Assembly (NCBI GenBank): GCA_937885815.1
Contig: CALABM010000117.1
Location: 1 to 53,179 of the forward strand
DNA from: an uncultured Verrucomicrobiales bacterium
GTDB taxonomy: Bacteria; Verrucomicrobiota; Verrucomicrobiia; Verrucomicrobiales; Akkermansiaceae
Length of the DNA stretch: 53,179 nucleotides
Direction: 5' to 3'
The notes below the pieces were generated by a model. The model saw nothing but the letters and a program-made list of their open reading frames with translations. It did not search any database and was not told the DNA's origin. Positions within the stretch are counted from its first letter, which is position 1, and each line of letters begins with the position of its first letter. Below, in pieces: positions 17,203 through 25,250 of this stretch. Made by a program: the position numbers and the translations under genes.

Positions 17203-17442
17203 TTACTTCACAAGAATGCAGGCTGCCTCTCGGCGGCGCAGGGAAAGCTCATATCCGCGCACGGTCACCTCCAGCGGGTCCCCCAGCGGCGCTACTTTGC
17301 TCACTGTTACCTCGGCGCCTTTCGTGAGCCCCATGTCCAGAATACGCTGTCTGAGCGCCCCCTCGCCACCTACTTTCGTTACTTGAACTGATTTGCCGGT
17401 TTTGATGTCCGCCAGAGTGAGTTCTGTTTTGCCCGTGCTCAT
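17203..17442 (-). CDS. feoA: FeoA, FeoB partner protein
   Basis: A 79-aa SH3-like FeoA domain protein with LADIKTGKSVQVTKVGGEGA, RQRILDMGLTKGAEVTV and the late ELSLRRREAACILV. FeoA is cytosolic and needed for FeoB activity. It is first in the operon, 36 nt before feoB. I start at ATG 17442. A GTG at 17475 in frame would lie directly after the -10 box and so before the transcription start, which makes it unlikely. Confidence 0.92.
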   Translation of the reverse strand: MSTGKTELTLADIKTGKSVQVTKVGGEGALRQRILDMGLTKGAEVTVSKVAPLGDPLEVTVRGYELSLRRREAACILVK

Positions 17443-17475
17443 TCCGTTAGTGAAAGCTAATTGTTGTGCGGGCAC

Positions 17476-17504
17476 AGTTTAGTTAAAACTAACTTTTGAG
17501 TCAA
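17476..17504 (-). promoter_or_regulatory. Promoter of the feo operon with palindromic operator
   Basis: Minus-strand TTGACT (17504-17499), 17-nt spacer, TAAACT (17481-17476). A perfect palindrome TTAGTT-AA-AACTAA (17479-17492) covers the spacer and half of the -10, the usual place for a repressor. A related TTAGTG...CTAA lies at 17447-17460. The TTAG/CTAA ends resemble DtxR/IdeR-type sites more than Fur boxes. That this is an iron-dependent operator is inference. Confidence 0.6.
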
Positions 17505-17595
17505 GCTTTTTTTGTGTAATTAGTAAAAAAAGCAAAGGCTAAGGCTGCTGAATGGCCGCATTTGTCACACACTCACGTTGGTGTGAGTGTGCACG

Positions 17596-18396
17596 TTAAG
17601 GCGAATCATCCGAGCTGTGAGCCGGCTTCAGTGTGGTTATCGTATCAATGACGATGCGCGGAATTCTTTTGTAGATGGGGTGTTCCGTGGCGTTGAAAAC
17701 GAGCATGCCCTCATCTTCTTTCAGCGGTACATAGGTGAGAGCTGTTCTGTAATCATCAGAGTCGGCAATCCAAATGCCGCAGATGGTGGTTGAACCGGAT
17801 TCGTCCGTGGAGCATCTGACGCCCCATACATTCAGCGAATGCATGGCCGGGCGTCCGGCAGGTGAGACGTAGGAAACGCCTATCCAGAAAGCAGCACCGG
17901 CACGGGCTCCGTTGATGAAGGCTTCCGCGGCTGTTTGGGCGGTGACTTGGCTGCCGCGCATCGCATGCAGCAGGCTGCCTTTTATTTCGGTATCAGGTGG
18001 GAGCAGGGGACGGAGGTAGCCGCCGGGGTGGCCTTCCTGCAGGGCTGCACAGTCCGGGCGGCCGGGGGTATAGCCGCCGGTGAACCACCAGCGGATGCCT
18101 TCATCCGGGTCGCTGCCGGCATTGGAGAAGCTTGCCACGAAGGTGGGCATGATGTCGGCTCCCTGCGGGGTATTCGGGGGGAGCTTGTCGGCTATCTGCG
18201 CTTGCCACCAGTCAATGAGGTTGGTGGCGGTGATGGCCCAGCAGAGCTCGTCATCCCTGCCGTCAAAGTTCTTGTTGTAATCCCGCCAGCCTTGTTCGCG
18301 GGAGACTCCGGCGGCCCAGAGGTCTGTCTGTTCAGCGAGGGCGGAGCTGAGGAGAGCTGCACCGGCGGCACTGAGGTAAAGGAGGCGTTTGAGCAT
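17596..18396 (-). CDS. IdeS/Mac-like (peptidase family C66) secreted cysteine protease
   Basis: A 266-aa protein with a signal peptide (about 1-21). The mature part aligns by motif with streptococcal IdeS, the IgG hinge protease. EQGWRDYNKNFDGRDDELC matches the IdeS block that carries Lys84 and Cys94, giving K42 and C52 here. It is followed by AITATNLIDWW, and MHSLNVWG carries the His (H186). IWIADSDD carries the Asp pair (D212, D214). All catalytic positions are therefore kept. Its ATG overlaps the stop of the upstream GH18 gene by one base, so both are made together. The substrate is unknown: immunoglobulin is suggested by the family but not shown. A GC-rich inverted repeat (17568-17591) follows. 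Confidence 0.82.
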   Translation of the reverse strand: MLKRLLYLSAAGAALLSSALAEQTDLWAAGVSREQGWRDYNKNFDGRDDELCWAITATNLIDWWQAQIADKLPPNTPQGADIMPTFVASFSNAGSDPDEGIRWWFTGGYTPGRPDCAALQEGHPGGYLRPLLPPDTEIKGSLLHAMRGSQVTAQTAAEAFINGARAGAAFWIGVSYVSPAGRPAMHSLNVWGVRCSTDESGSTTICGIWIADSDDYRTALTYVPLKEDEGMLVFNATEHPIYKRIPRIVIDTITTLKPAHSSDDSP

Positions 18397-19892
18397 CAGT
18401 TTCTGCGGGGTTGGCGAATAATCCTGTACATGGCGCGACCGAGGGAGGCGCGGTGGGTAAGGGGAACGTCCGTATCATAGGCCCATATCATGACGCCGCC
18501 GAACCCTTCCTGCTTAATCCAACGGCACTTTTCCGTGATGAGGGTCGGGCCGTTAAAGGTGTGCACGGGGCCGTTGCTGCCGTCCTGATTACGGGAGACG
18601 TACTCGTTCTCATTTGGCCTAATGCGAGGGTGCCAGCCGAGTATCTGTGAGTAGCCGTACTGCTGGGTGAGCTTGCCTCTCTCGTTGCTGTAAAAGGGCA
18701 GGCCTACCACGATGCGGGGCTTGGGCATGTGGAAATTATTCAGGCAGACGTTGGCATCACCCTGGAAACGGCGCATGGAGGCGTGGTTGTCAGGCGTGAG
18801 GTCATCGTAGGACATGGTCATGAGGAAGTCCAGCTGGTCTGTCACCCAGTAGGTAGGCACTTTGTAGGTGACGGAAGCGGCGATACTGATGGAGAGGGAC
18901 GAGCCGGCCAGCTCCTCGCGCAAATCCGCGATGAAGTAACCGAAGTTCCTCCACTGATCCTCAGAGTCAGGGTATTCCCAGTCGATATCAATGCCGTCAT
19001 ACCCGCGGCTGATGGCCCAGTGGGCCATGTTGCGTGCGAGCCTGCGGCGAGTTTCCGGATTGGCTACGGCTTCGGTCATCGGTCCATCCATGTGCCCGAA
19101 GCCGGCTATGAGGCGTGAGCGGGCCTGCGCTTCTCTGTGGAGACGCTTGATTTCTTGCAAGGCCTCATCTGCCACCTGAGAGTCCGGCATGCCGCCGCCG
19201 GCCCACTGGTAGGTGACATCGCCGGAGGCTGACACGGAGTAGGCGAAGTGAATAAGTTCCGTGAAGAGGTTAAAGTGCGCGGGGGTGAGGTGTACGGCAC
19301 GCTCTGCGTTGCTCCAGCCTTTCACCCAGCGTGGGCGATAATAGGGCACCACATGATAGGGGAAGGGGAATACACGGCCGATGCGGCGTTCTTCCAGCCC
19401 CACGGCATTCACAATCTCAGGCTCGATGGTGCCGGAAGTGGTTTGGATAGCGGTGCAGACGGCATCAATTTTGCCGTTTCGTCTCGCGTTGTTGGCGAGG
19501 TCATAGCTCAGCCAGATGTAGAGCGGCTGGTGGCCCAGCTCGTACTGGTGGCGGAAGGTGATGCTGCCGGTTCCGGAAAATCTTCCCTTGGCGTTTTCGT
19601 AGATGTACTTGTTGGTATTAAAGGTGTAGCCGTTCCAGTCTTCTCGTGAGCTGAGGCGTACTTGACGAATGTCGGAAGGGCGGCTGGAGCTTCCGGCGGT
19701 GAATGTGATGGCGGTGATTTTTTCTCCCGGTTCGCCCGTGATTTTCAGTTGTAACACTGGCTGGCGCTGCATGCCGGGGTAAAACACGCCGTGTGTGTAC
19801 CGCGCTTCCGCTGTGGCGGCGGAGGCCGTCATGCTCAGCATGAGGAACATTAGAAGGAAAAGTACACGTGTCGGTGTTATCAGCGTCTTCAT
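18396..19892 (-). CDS. Secreted GH18 glycosidase with N-terminal BNR-associated domain
   Basis: A 498-aa exported protein (signal peptide about 1-28). Residues about 42-150 (PVLQLKITGE ... LYIWLSYDLANNARRNGKID) resemble the beta-rich N-domain found before bacteroidal sialidases (BNR_assoc_N). A GH18 TIM barrel follows. The catalytic DxxDxDxE is DGIDIDWE at 299-306, acid E306, and YDD later stabilises the intermediate. GH18 includes chitinases and endo-beta-N-acetylglucosaminidases that release N-glycans (EndoF/EndoS type). Pairing with an IdeS-like protease favours a host glycoprotein substrate. I start at ATG 19892, where the signal peptide begins just after the promoter. The stop overlaps the protease start (TGATG). 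Confidence 0.88.
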   Translation of the reverse strand: MKTLITPTRVLFLLMFLMLSMTASAATAEARYTHGVFYPGMQRQPVLQLKITGEPGEKITAITFTAGSSSRPSDIRQVRLSSREDWNGYTFNTNKYIYENAKGRFSGTGSITFRHQYELGHQPLYIWLSYDLANNARRNGKIDAVCTAIQTTSGTIEPEIVNAVGLEERRIGRVFPFPYHVVPYYRPRWVKGWSNAERAVHLTPAHFNLFTELIHFAYSVSASGDVTYQWAGGGMPDSQVADEALQEIKRLHREAQARSRLIAGFGHMDGPMTEAVANPETRRRLARNMAHWAISRGYDGIDIDWEYPDSEDQWRNFGYFIADLREELAGSSLSISIAASVTYKVPTYWVTDQLDFLMTMSYDDLTPDNHASMRRFQGDANVCLNNFHMPKPRIVVGLPFYSNERGKLTQQYGYSQILGWHPRIRPNENEYVSRNQDGSNGPVHTFNGPTLITEKCRWIKQEGFGGVMIWAYDTDVPLTHRASLGRAMYRIIRQPRRN

Positions 19893-19898
19893 TCTTTC

Positions 19899-19926
19899 AT
19901 TATACGTACCATACCTGATTTGACAA
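19899..19926 (-). promoter_or_regulatory. Promoter of the GH18-protease operon
   Basis: Minus-strand TTGTCA (19926-19921), 16-nt spacer, consensus TATAAT (19904-19899), ending 6 nt before ATG 19892: leaderless layout. It overlaps the left arm of the inverted repeat at 19909-19925. Confidence 0.6.
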
Positions 19927-20005
19927 GGGGATTTTAACCGTCCTGACGCATTTTTTGCTTTTACTAAGGGTACTTTATGTGTTAGTATGTCAAAATCAGG
20001 TATGG
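19909..20005. repeat. Long inverted repeat in the divergent GH18/FNT promoter region
   Basis: The left arm 19909-19925 (CCATACCTGATTTGACA) matches the complement of 19988-20005 (TGTCAAAATCAGGTATGG) apart from one extra A. The arms are 62 nt apart. The left arm overlaps the GH18 promoter and the right arm overlaps the first codons of the FNT gene. Confidence 0.75.
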
Positions 20006-20601
20006 GAATAGTCAATGTGCTAAGATCGTCATTCATGGCGGGCGTGTGCGTGGGAATAGCCGGTTTTGGTTATTTGGCCACGCGTGATATGGTGGGAAGT
20101 GTGCTGTTCGCCTTTGCTCTTTTGGGGGTAGTGCACTACAAGTTGAAGCTGTATACCGGCACGGCTGGCTTTTTTGCCCCGCGTGAGTGGAAGGAGCTTG
20201 TGCTGATTCTGCTGGGAAATATCATCGGCTGTCTGGCTGTGGCTTTGCTGGCCCGGGCGTCTGCCATGCCCTTGCAAGATGCCGCTCAGAGCGTGCTTGA
20301 AGCTCGGCTTGGGGTAGGGCCGCTGCGTGGTGGTTTGCTGGCTATCGGTTGCGGATTCATCATGACTACGGCTGTGACCTTTGCCCGCAAGGGTAGCTTC
20401 TTCCCACTGCTTTTCGGTGTGCCTCTCTTCATTGTGTGCCAGTTCCCTCACTGTGTGGCAGATGCCTTCTATTACCTCTGCGTGCCGCTGGATTTCTGGT
20501 GGGAAAATCTCGGCAGTATTCTGGTCTTTTACCTCAGCATTGTTGCCGGAAATTTCGTGGGTTGCAATTTTTACAGGTGGGTGATGGGCTCAAATCCCTG
20601 A
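19987..20601 (+). CDS. Formate/nitrite transporter (FNT)-like membrane protein
   Basis: A 204-aa, roughly six-helix protein. FMAGVCVGIAGFGYLAT, LLGVVHYKLKLYTG and LLGNIIGCLAVALLA resemble FNT helices 1-3. FPLLFGVPLFIVCQFPHCVADAFYYL matches the FNT segment carrying the central pore His (here in QFPHCVAD). FNT channels move formate, nitrite, hydrosulfide or lactate across the inner membrane; this one is shorter than FocA (~285 aa) and its substrate cannot be predicted. The start is uncertain: ATG 19987 lies inside a promoter-like region and within the inverted repeat, and ATG 20002 is possible. Confidence 0.7.
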   Translation: MSKSGMGIVNVLRSSFMAGVCVGIAGFGYLATRDMVGSVLFAFALLGVVHYKLKLYTGTAGFFAPREWKELVLILLGNIIGCLAVALLARASAMPLQDAAQSVLEARLGVGPLRGGLLAIGCGFIMTTAVTFARKGSFFPLLFGVPLFIVCQFPHCVADAFYYLCVPLDFWWENLGSILVFYLSIVAGNFVGCNFYRWVMGSNP

Positions 20602-20671
20602 GAAATGCAGCTATGCGACACAGAATGAGCTTGAAAACCGCGGTGGAAGTTGTTAACATCAGGCCGAACGT

Positions 20672-22837
20672 ATGAGTAGCGAAAACTTACCGATATACCA
20701 GCAGGAGAACCCGAGCAAGATTCAGCGTATGTTCGGGGACTACTATCTGGAGTACGCCTCGTACGTGATTCTGGAGCGTGCTGTGCCCCATATTATTGAC
20801 GGCCTTAAGCCCGTTCAGCGCCGTATTCTGCACTCCATGGAGCGCATGGATGACGGCCGCTTTAACAAGGTGGCCAATATCGTGGGTGATACCATGAAGT
20901 ATCACCCGCACGGTGACGCTTCCATCGGCAGCGCTCTGGTGTCGCTGGGACAGAAGGGGTTACTCATTGATACTCAGGGTAACTGGGGTAACATTCTTAC
21001 CGGTGACAGTGCCGCTGCTGCCCGATATATTGAGGCTCGCCTCTCCGCCTTTGCTAAGGAGGTGGTGTACAGCCCCAAAGTGACGGACTGGAAACTCAGC
21101 TACGACGGCCGAAACAAGGAGCCCGTGGCGCTGCCTATTAAGTTCCCGCTTCTGCTGGCTCAGGGTGCACTCGGCATTGCCGTGGGCATGAACTGCCTCA
21201 TCCTGCCCCATAACTTCAATGAAATCATTGACGCTGCCATTCATTACCTGCGTGGCGAGGAGTTTACTCTGTACCCGGATTTCCCCACCGGCGGCCTGCT
21301 GGATGTGAGCGGATATAATGATGGCACCGGTAACAGCCGTATCCGTTCCCGCGCCCGTCTTGATACCTCCACCAAGCGAGTTATCCGTATTACGGAAGTG
21401 CCTTTCGGTACCACCACGGATTCCCTTATCGAGAGCATCGAGAAGGCCATGGAGAAGGGTAAGCTGAAGGTAGCACGTATAGAGGATAATACAGCTGCCA
21501 CGGCTGATATTCTTGTGCATCTCGCACCCGGTGCGGATGTGGAGAAGACCTGCAATGCCCTGTACGCCTTTACGGATTGCCAGAAGAGCATTTCTCCCAA
21601 GGCTGTGGTCATCATGGATCGCAAGCCCGTGTTCATGGGCGTGAGCGAAATCCTTAAGCATAACGTAGACTTCACGCGTGAGACTCTCCGGCAGGAGCTG
21701 GAGGTGCACCTCGGTGAGCTGCAGGAGGCTTGGATGCTGGCCAGCTTGGAGAAAATCTTCATCGAAAATCGTATCTATAAGGTGCTGGAAGAGAGCGAAA
21801 GCTGGGAGCAGTCCATCCGCGAAATTGATGAGCGCCTTGCTCCCTTCGTGGTGGATTTCCTGCGCCCTGTCACGCGTGACGACATCGTGCGCCTCACCGA
21901 GATTCGAATTAAGAAAATCGCTAAGTACGAAATCCACGAGGCTGAGCACCATATCGCCGGGCTGGAGGCTGAGATTGAGCAGACCCGCAAGCACCTCGCT
22001 CAGCTTACCCGCTTCACCATTCGCTGGTTTGAAAACCTGCGTAAGAAGTACGGCGACGCTTGGCCGCGCCGCACGGAGATTACCACCTTTGATTCTCTCA
22101 CTCGTGCTGAGGCCGCTGTGGAGAATGAAACGCTGTATGTGGATGAGGATGGCTTTGCCGGCTATGGCGTGCGCAAGGGCGAGGTTGTAGAGAAGTGCTC
22201 CACACTCAGCGATGTGCTTACGATTGACAGCCAAGGTGTCATGATGGTGCGCCGCATTCAGGAGAAGTTCTATGTGGGCAAGAAGTTGCTGCTCATCCGC
22301 GTGCTACGCCCCGGTGATGACTGGGTGTTCAACCTTATTTACCGCGATGGCAAGGACGGCGTGACCTATGCCAAGCGCTTCCATCTTGGCGGCTTTACTC
22401 GTGATAAGGAGTACCCGCTCACCCTCGGTACGCCGGGCAGCCGTATCTTCTTCTTCTCCGTGCATGCCAATGAGGAGGACAGCGCGGCGATGTCCGTGAA
22501 TGTTTACCTCAAGAACCAGTTTAAGCGCCTCCGCCGTCCCATTCCCTTTGAGTTCGCCCGCCTGCGCGTGAAGAGCCGCACGGTGATGGGTAACATGGTG
22601 ACCAAGAATCCCGTGGAGCGTATCGCACGTATTATACCTCCCGCGGCGGATGCTGAGACCTCCGCTCCGCAGGAAGGTGCAGAGAATGCGCTGCCCACCT
22701 CCGTGGAGCCGCAGCTGCCGCCCGCTCCGGCGCCTTCTCCGGAAGCCCCGGCTGATGCTGTATCTCCCACCACTCCTGAGGTGGCGACTCCGCCCGAGGA
22801 TTTTACTCAGATGGATTTGAACCTGCCTGAGGGTTGA
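20672..22837 (+). CDS. parC: DNA topoisomerase IV subunit A-like (ParC)
   Basis: A type IIA topoisomerase A subunit of 721 aa. It begins MFGDYYLEYASYVILERAVP, then has HIIDGLKPVQRRILHSM. The active-site Tyr is Y119 in AAAARYIEAR, and GDTMKYHPHGDASIG precedes it as in GyrA/ParC. The tower and coiled-coil follow (HEAEHHIAGLEAEIEQTRKH). The C-terminal region is short, without six clear GyrA-box blades, and ends in a Pro/Ala-rich tail (about 660-721), as in ParC of Bacteroidota-like organisms. It would decatenate daughter chromosomes with ParE, which is not in this window. A divergent GyrA is the alternative. Confidence 0.88.
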   Translation: MSSENLPIYQQENPSKIQRMFGDYYLEYASYVILERAVPHIIDGLKPVQRRILHSMERMDDGRFNKVANIVGDTMKYHPHGDASIGSALVSLGQKGLLIDTQGNWGNILTGDSAAAARYIEARLSAFAKEVVYSPKVTDWKLSYDGRNKEPVALPIKFPLLLAQGALGIAVGMNCLILPHNFNEIIDAAIHYLRGEEFTLYPDFPTGGLLDVSGYNDGTGNSRIRSRARLDTSTKRVIRITEVPFGTTTDSLIESIEKAMEKGKLKVARIEDNTAATADILVHLAPGADVEKTCNALYAFTDCQKSISPKAVVIMDRKPVFMGVSEILKHNVDFTRETLRQELEVHLGELQEAWMLASLEKIFIENRIYKVLEESESWEQSIREIDERLAPFVVDFLRPVTRDDIVRLTEIRIKKIAKYEIHEAEHHIAGLEAEIEQTRKHLAQLTRFTIRWFENLRKKYGDAWPRRTEITTFDSLTRAEAAVENETLYVDEDGFAGYGVRKGEVVEKCSTLSDVLTIDSQGVMMVRRIQEKFYVGKKLLLIRVLRPGDDWVFNLIYRDGKDGVTYAKRFHLGGFTRDKEYPLTLGTPGSRIFFFSVHANEEDSAAMSVNVYLKNQFKRLRRPIPFEFARLRVKSRTVMGNMVTKNPVERIARIIPPAADAETSAPQEGAENALPTSVEPQLPPAPAPSPEAPADAVSPTTPEVATPPEDFTQMDLNLPEG

Positions 22838-22877
22838 CCGGAACCGAAAATAAACCCTTTTTAACAACCAGCCGACC

Positions 22878-24384
22878 ATGATGAACCTGAAAAAATTAGC
22901 ACTTATGGCCGTTGCGGCTGCTATGCCGCTTTCTTATGCCCAGCAGCAACTGCCCGCTGCAGGGGATGCCAATCATCCCGCCGTTAATGAGACATTAGAA
23001 CAGCGTGACCTGCGTATGGACTGGTGGCGTAAGGCCAAGTTCGGTATGTTCATTCACTACGGGCTGTACTCCGGCTTGGGTGGTGAATTCCGCGGTGTAC
23101 AGGGTGGCGCTGAGTGGATTCAGACGAACCTTGGGCTGGATACCGAGACCTACGCCGCCGAGGCCTTGCCGTTATTCAAACCGGCACCCGGCTGCACGGA
23201 TGCATGGGCCGAGCTGGCCAAGAAAGCCGGTTGTAAAAGAGTTTGATGCGGAGAAAATCGTGCAGCTAGCGAAAAAAGCAGGCATGGGCTATATCGTAAT
23301 TACTTCTAAGCACCACGAAGGCTTTGCCATGTTTGGCACGGATACCACGGATTATGACTCTGTGGATGCCGTGGGGCGTGACATCGTGAAGGAGTTCGCG
23401 GAGGCTGCCCGCAGCCGTGGCATGCGCGTGGGCCTGTACCACAGCGTGATTGATTGGCACCATCCGGCTTATGATAACACCATCTGCCCGGATCTCTGCT
23501 ATCCTAAGAATCAGGCTTCCATGCTTGCCGAGCGCGGCATCCCCAGAGACCACGCCACCTATCAGAATTACCTGCATACTCAGGTGCGCGAGCTCATGAC
23601 GAATTACGGTACTATCGACATCCTCTGGTGGGACTACTCCCAAGGCGCTGCCGAGGGTGAACGCGGCTGGCGAGCACCCGCTCTCATCAATATGTGCCGC
23701 GAGCTGAACCCGGGGATTATCATGAATAACCGCCTGTATGCTTTCTCCGGCTTTGATGTTTCGCAGGATGGCCTGCAGCTTGATGTGCGCTGTGGTGATT
23801 ACACCACGCCTGAGAAGCGAATCCCCGCTGCCGGTTATCCCGGTACGGACTGGGAATCCTGCATGACTGTGGGTGACAAGTGGGGGTATAACCGTTATGA
23901 CCTTAACATTAAGACGCCCGCCATGGTCATTCGCCAGCTGGAGCAGTGTGCTGCTCGTGGCGGTAACCTGCTGCTGAACATCAATCCACGCGGTGATGGC
24001 AGCGTGCCTGAATATGTGAGCCGTGTGTTCCGCCGCGTAGGTGCATGGATGAAGGTGAACGGCGAAGCTATTTACGGCAGTTCCCCCATTGTGGATATGA
24101 CTCTGCCTGAAGGCTGGATGTGCAGTATCGTGTACGAGGACCGCTATCTTTTCCCCCCGGAGATTGTCACGCAGAATGACGTGGAGCTGCTTATCCCCGC
24201 TCATCAGGTGGATACCGTGGAGCCTGAGGTGCTCGGCCAGCCTGACTGCAAGGTGACGGTGGAGCGTATCGAGCTGCCCGGTGAGGATGAGCCCCGCGCT
24301 TTCATGCGCTTCATCATTCCTGCCTCTGCTTGGCAGAATGCGGTGGAGGGGCTTCCCGTCATTAAGCTCATTAATGCGAACTGA
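22878..24384 (+). pseudogene. GH29 alpha-L-fucosidase split by a +1 frameshift
   Basis: A secreted fucosidase (signal peptide about 1-21) with GH29 motifs: WWRKAKFGMFIHYGLYS, then TSKHHEGFAMF, VGLYHSVIDWHHP, DILWWDYSQGA (nucleophile Asp), NNRLY and GGNLLLNINPRGDG. The first frame, from ATG 22878, stops at 23246; everything from GAG 23239 onward is in the next frame to 24384. Deleting one A from the A4 run at 23235-23238 joins them. Around the break the helix that precedes the KHH motif is encoded twice in divergent form (WAELAKKAGCK then EKIVQLAKKAGMG), where GH29 enzymes normally have it once. Either a real inactivating event or a sequencing/assembly error. Confidence 0.8.
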
Positions 24385-24404
24385 TTTTAACCGCGGAGGC
24401 GTTC

Positions 24405-25106
24405 ATGCAGGCAATATCCACATTCTCACTTCCGGCGCTGGTGGGTGGCCAGTATGTGTTCACGGCTGTTCTCAGTGAGACGGCTGATACCGTGCTCTAT
24501 GCTGCTACTCAGAAGAATATGCGCCGCGAAGTTGTGGTGGAAACCCTTCGCCCGCATGCCATGTCGGACCCGCTGAAGGAGCAGGAGTTCCTCGCTCGTG
24601 CCAGAGCTCAGGCCCGCATGAGCGGGGGTATCATTGCATCCTCGCTGGAGCTTTTCTTCGCCGTGGGTACTTGGCATCTTGCCAAGGAGCGCGTGGAGGG
24701 TACCCCGCTGGATGAGATGGTGGCAAATGGCCAGCTGCTGCCCGCAGCGGATATCTGTGAGCTGATGCAGACGCTCTGCCACATCTGCATCAGCATGGAT
24801 ATGGAGGGAATTGAAGGTGAGCCCTTCCGCCTGCAGAATCTTTACTACACCGCGCCGGGGTTCCGCCTGCGTAATCCCGCCCGCGGTGGTGAGCGCTCTC
24901 GCACCACTAGCCGCCGTGTGCTTACCTCCGCCGCTGCGGATTTGCTGGAGCTGGTGGACCTCTGCTCGCCGTACGCCGCCGAGCTTTGCGATGTGCTTCA
25001 CCGCATGCATTACCCGGCGAACTGGACGGCCCTCAGCCCCCTCCATTATGATGAGGAGCTGGTGCGCCTTCTCCTGAGTTACTTCCAACTGCACGGCCGT
25101 TCTTGA
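24405..25106 (+). CDS. Degenerate protein-kinase-like protein
   Basis: 233 aa. The first ~120 residues resemble the N-lobe and hinge of bacterial Ser/Thr kinases: a Gly-poor loop, TVLYAATQKNMRREVVVETLRP (where kinases have VAIK), EFLARARAQARMSGG in place of helix C, and AVGTWHLAKERVEGTPLDEMV as the hinge. The ATP-binding Lys is absent (VVVE) and there is no HRD or DFG motif. The C-lobe is reduced to a helical remainder. It is therefore likely a pseudokinase or scaffold, not an enzyme. It starts 21 nt after the GH29 stop and may share its transcript. The family call is by motif only. Confidence 0.55.
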   Translation: MQAISTFSLPALVGGQYVFTAVLSETADTVLYAATQKNMRREVVVETLRPHAMSDPLKEQEFLARARAQARMSGGIIASSLELFFAVGTWHLAKERVEGTPLDEMVANGQLLPAADICELMQTLCHICISMDMEGIEGEPFRLQNLYYTAPGFRLRNPARGGERSRTTSRRVLTSAAADLLELVDLCSPYAAELCDVLHRMHYPANWTALSPLHYDEELVRLLLSYFQLHGRS

Positions 25107-25212
25107 ACGGCCGTTTGTTATTTCTGAGGGCGCGTTTTGCTGTGGGCTGCTATCACCATAGGGCTGCCGTGGGCTTACGCTGTCATGGAGAGCCGCAGGA
25201 ATGCAATTTTGC

Positions 25213-25241
25213 TTGCAATTCAGCGCGTTTTGGTGTACTCT
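25213..25241 (+). promoter_or_regulatory. Promoter of argH
   Basis: TTGCAA (25213-25218), 17-nt spacer, TACTCT (25236-25241); the -10 ends 9 nt before ATG 25251. Confidence 0.55.
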
Positions 25242-25250
25242 GCCCGCGTT

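Noticed and set aside
17568..17591. Inverted repeat after the IdeS-like gene as a terminator
   Set aside because: Stem of 9 bp is good but no T run follows on the minus strand, so I do not list it as a terminator.
20960..22234. 424-codon minus-strand frame opposite parC
   Set aside because: Shadow of parC; composition mirrors its codons.
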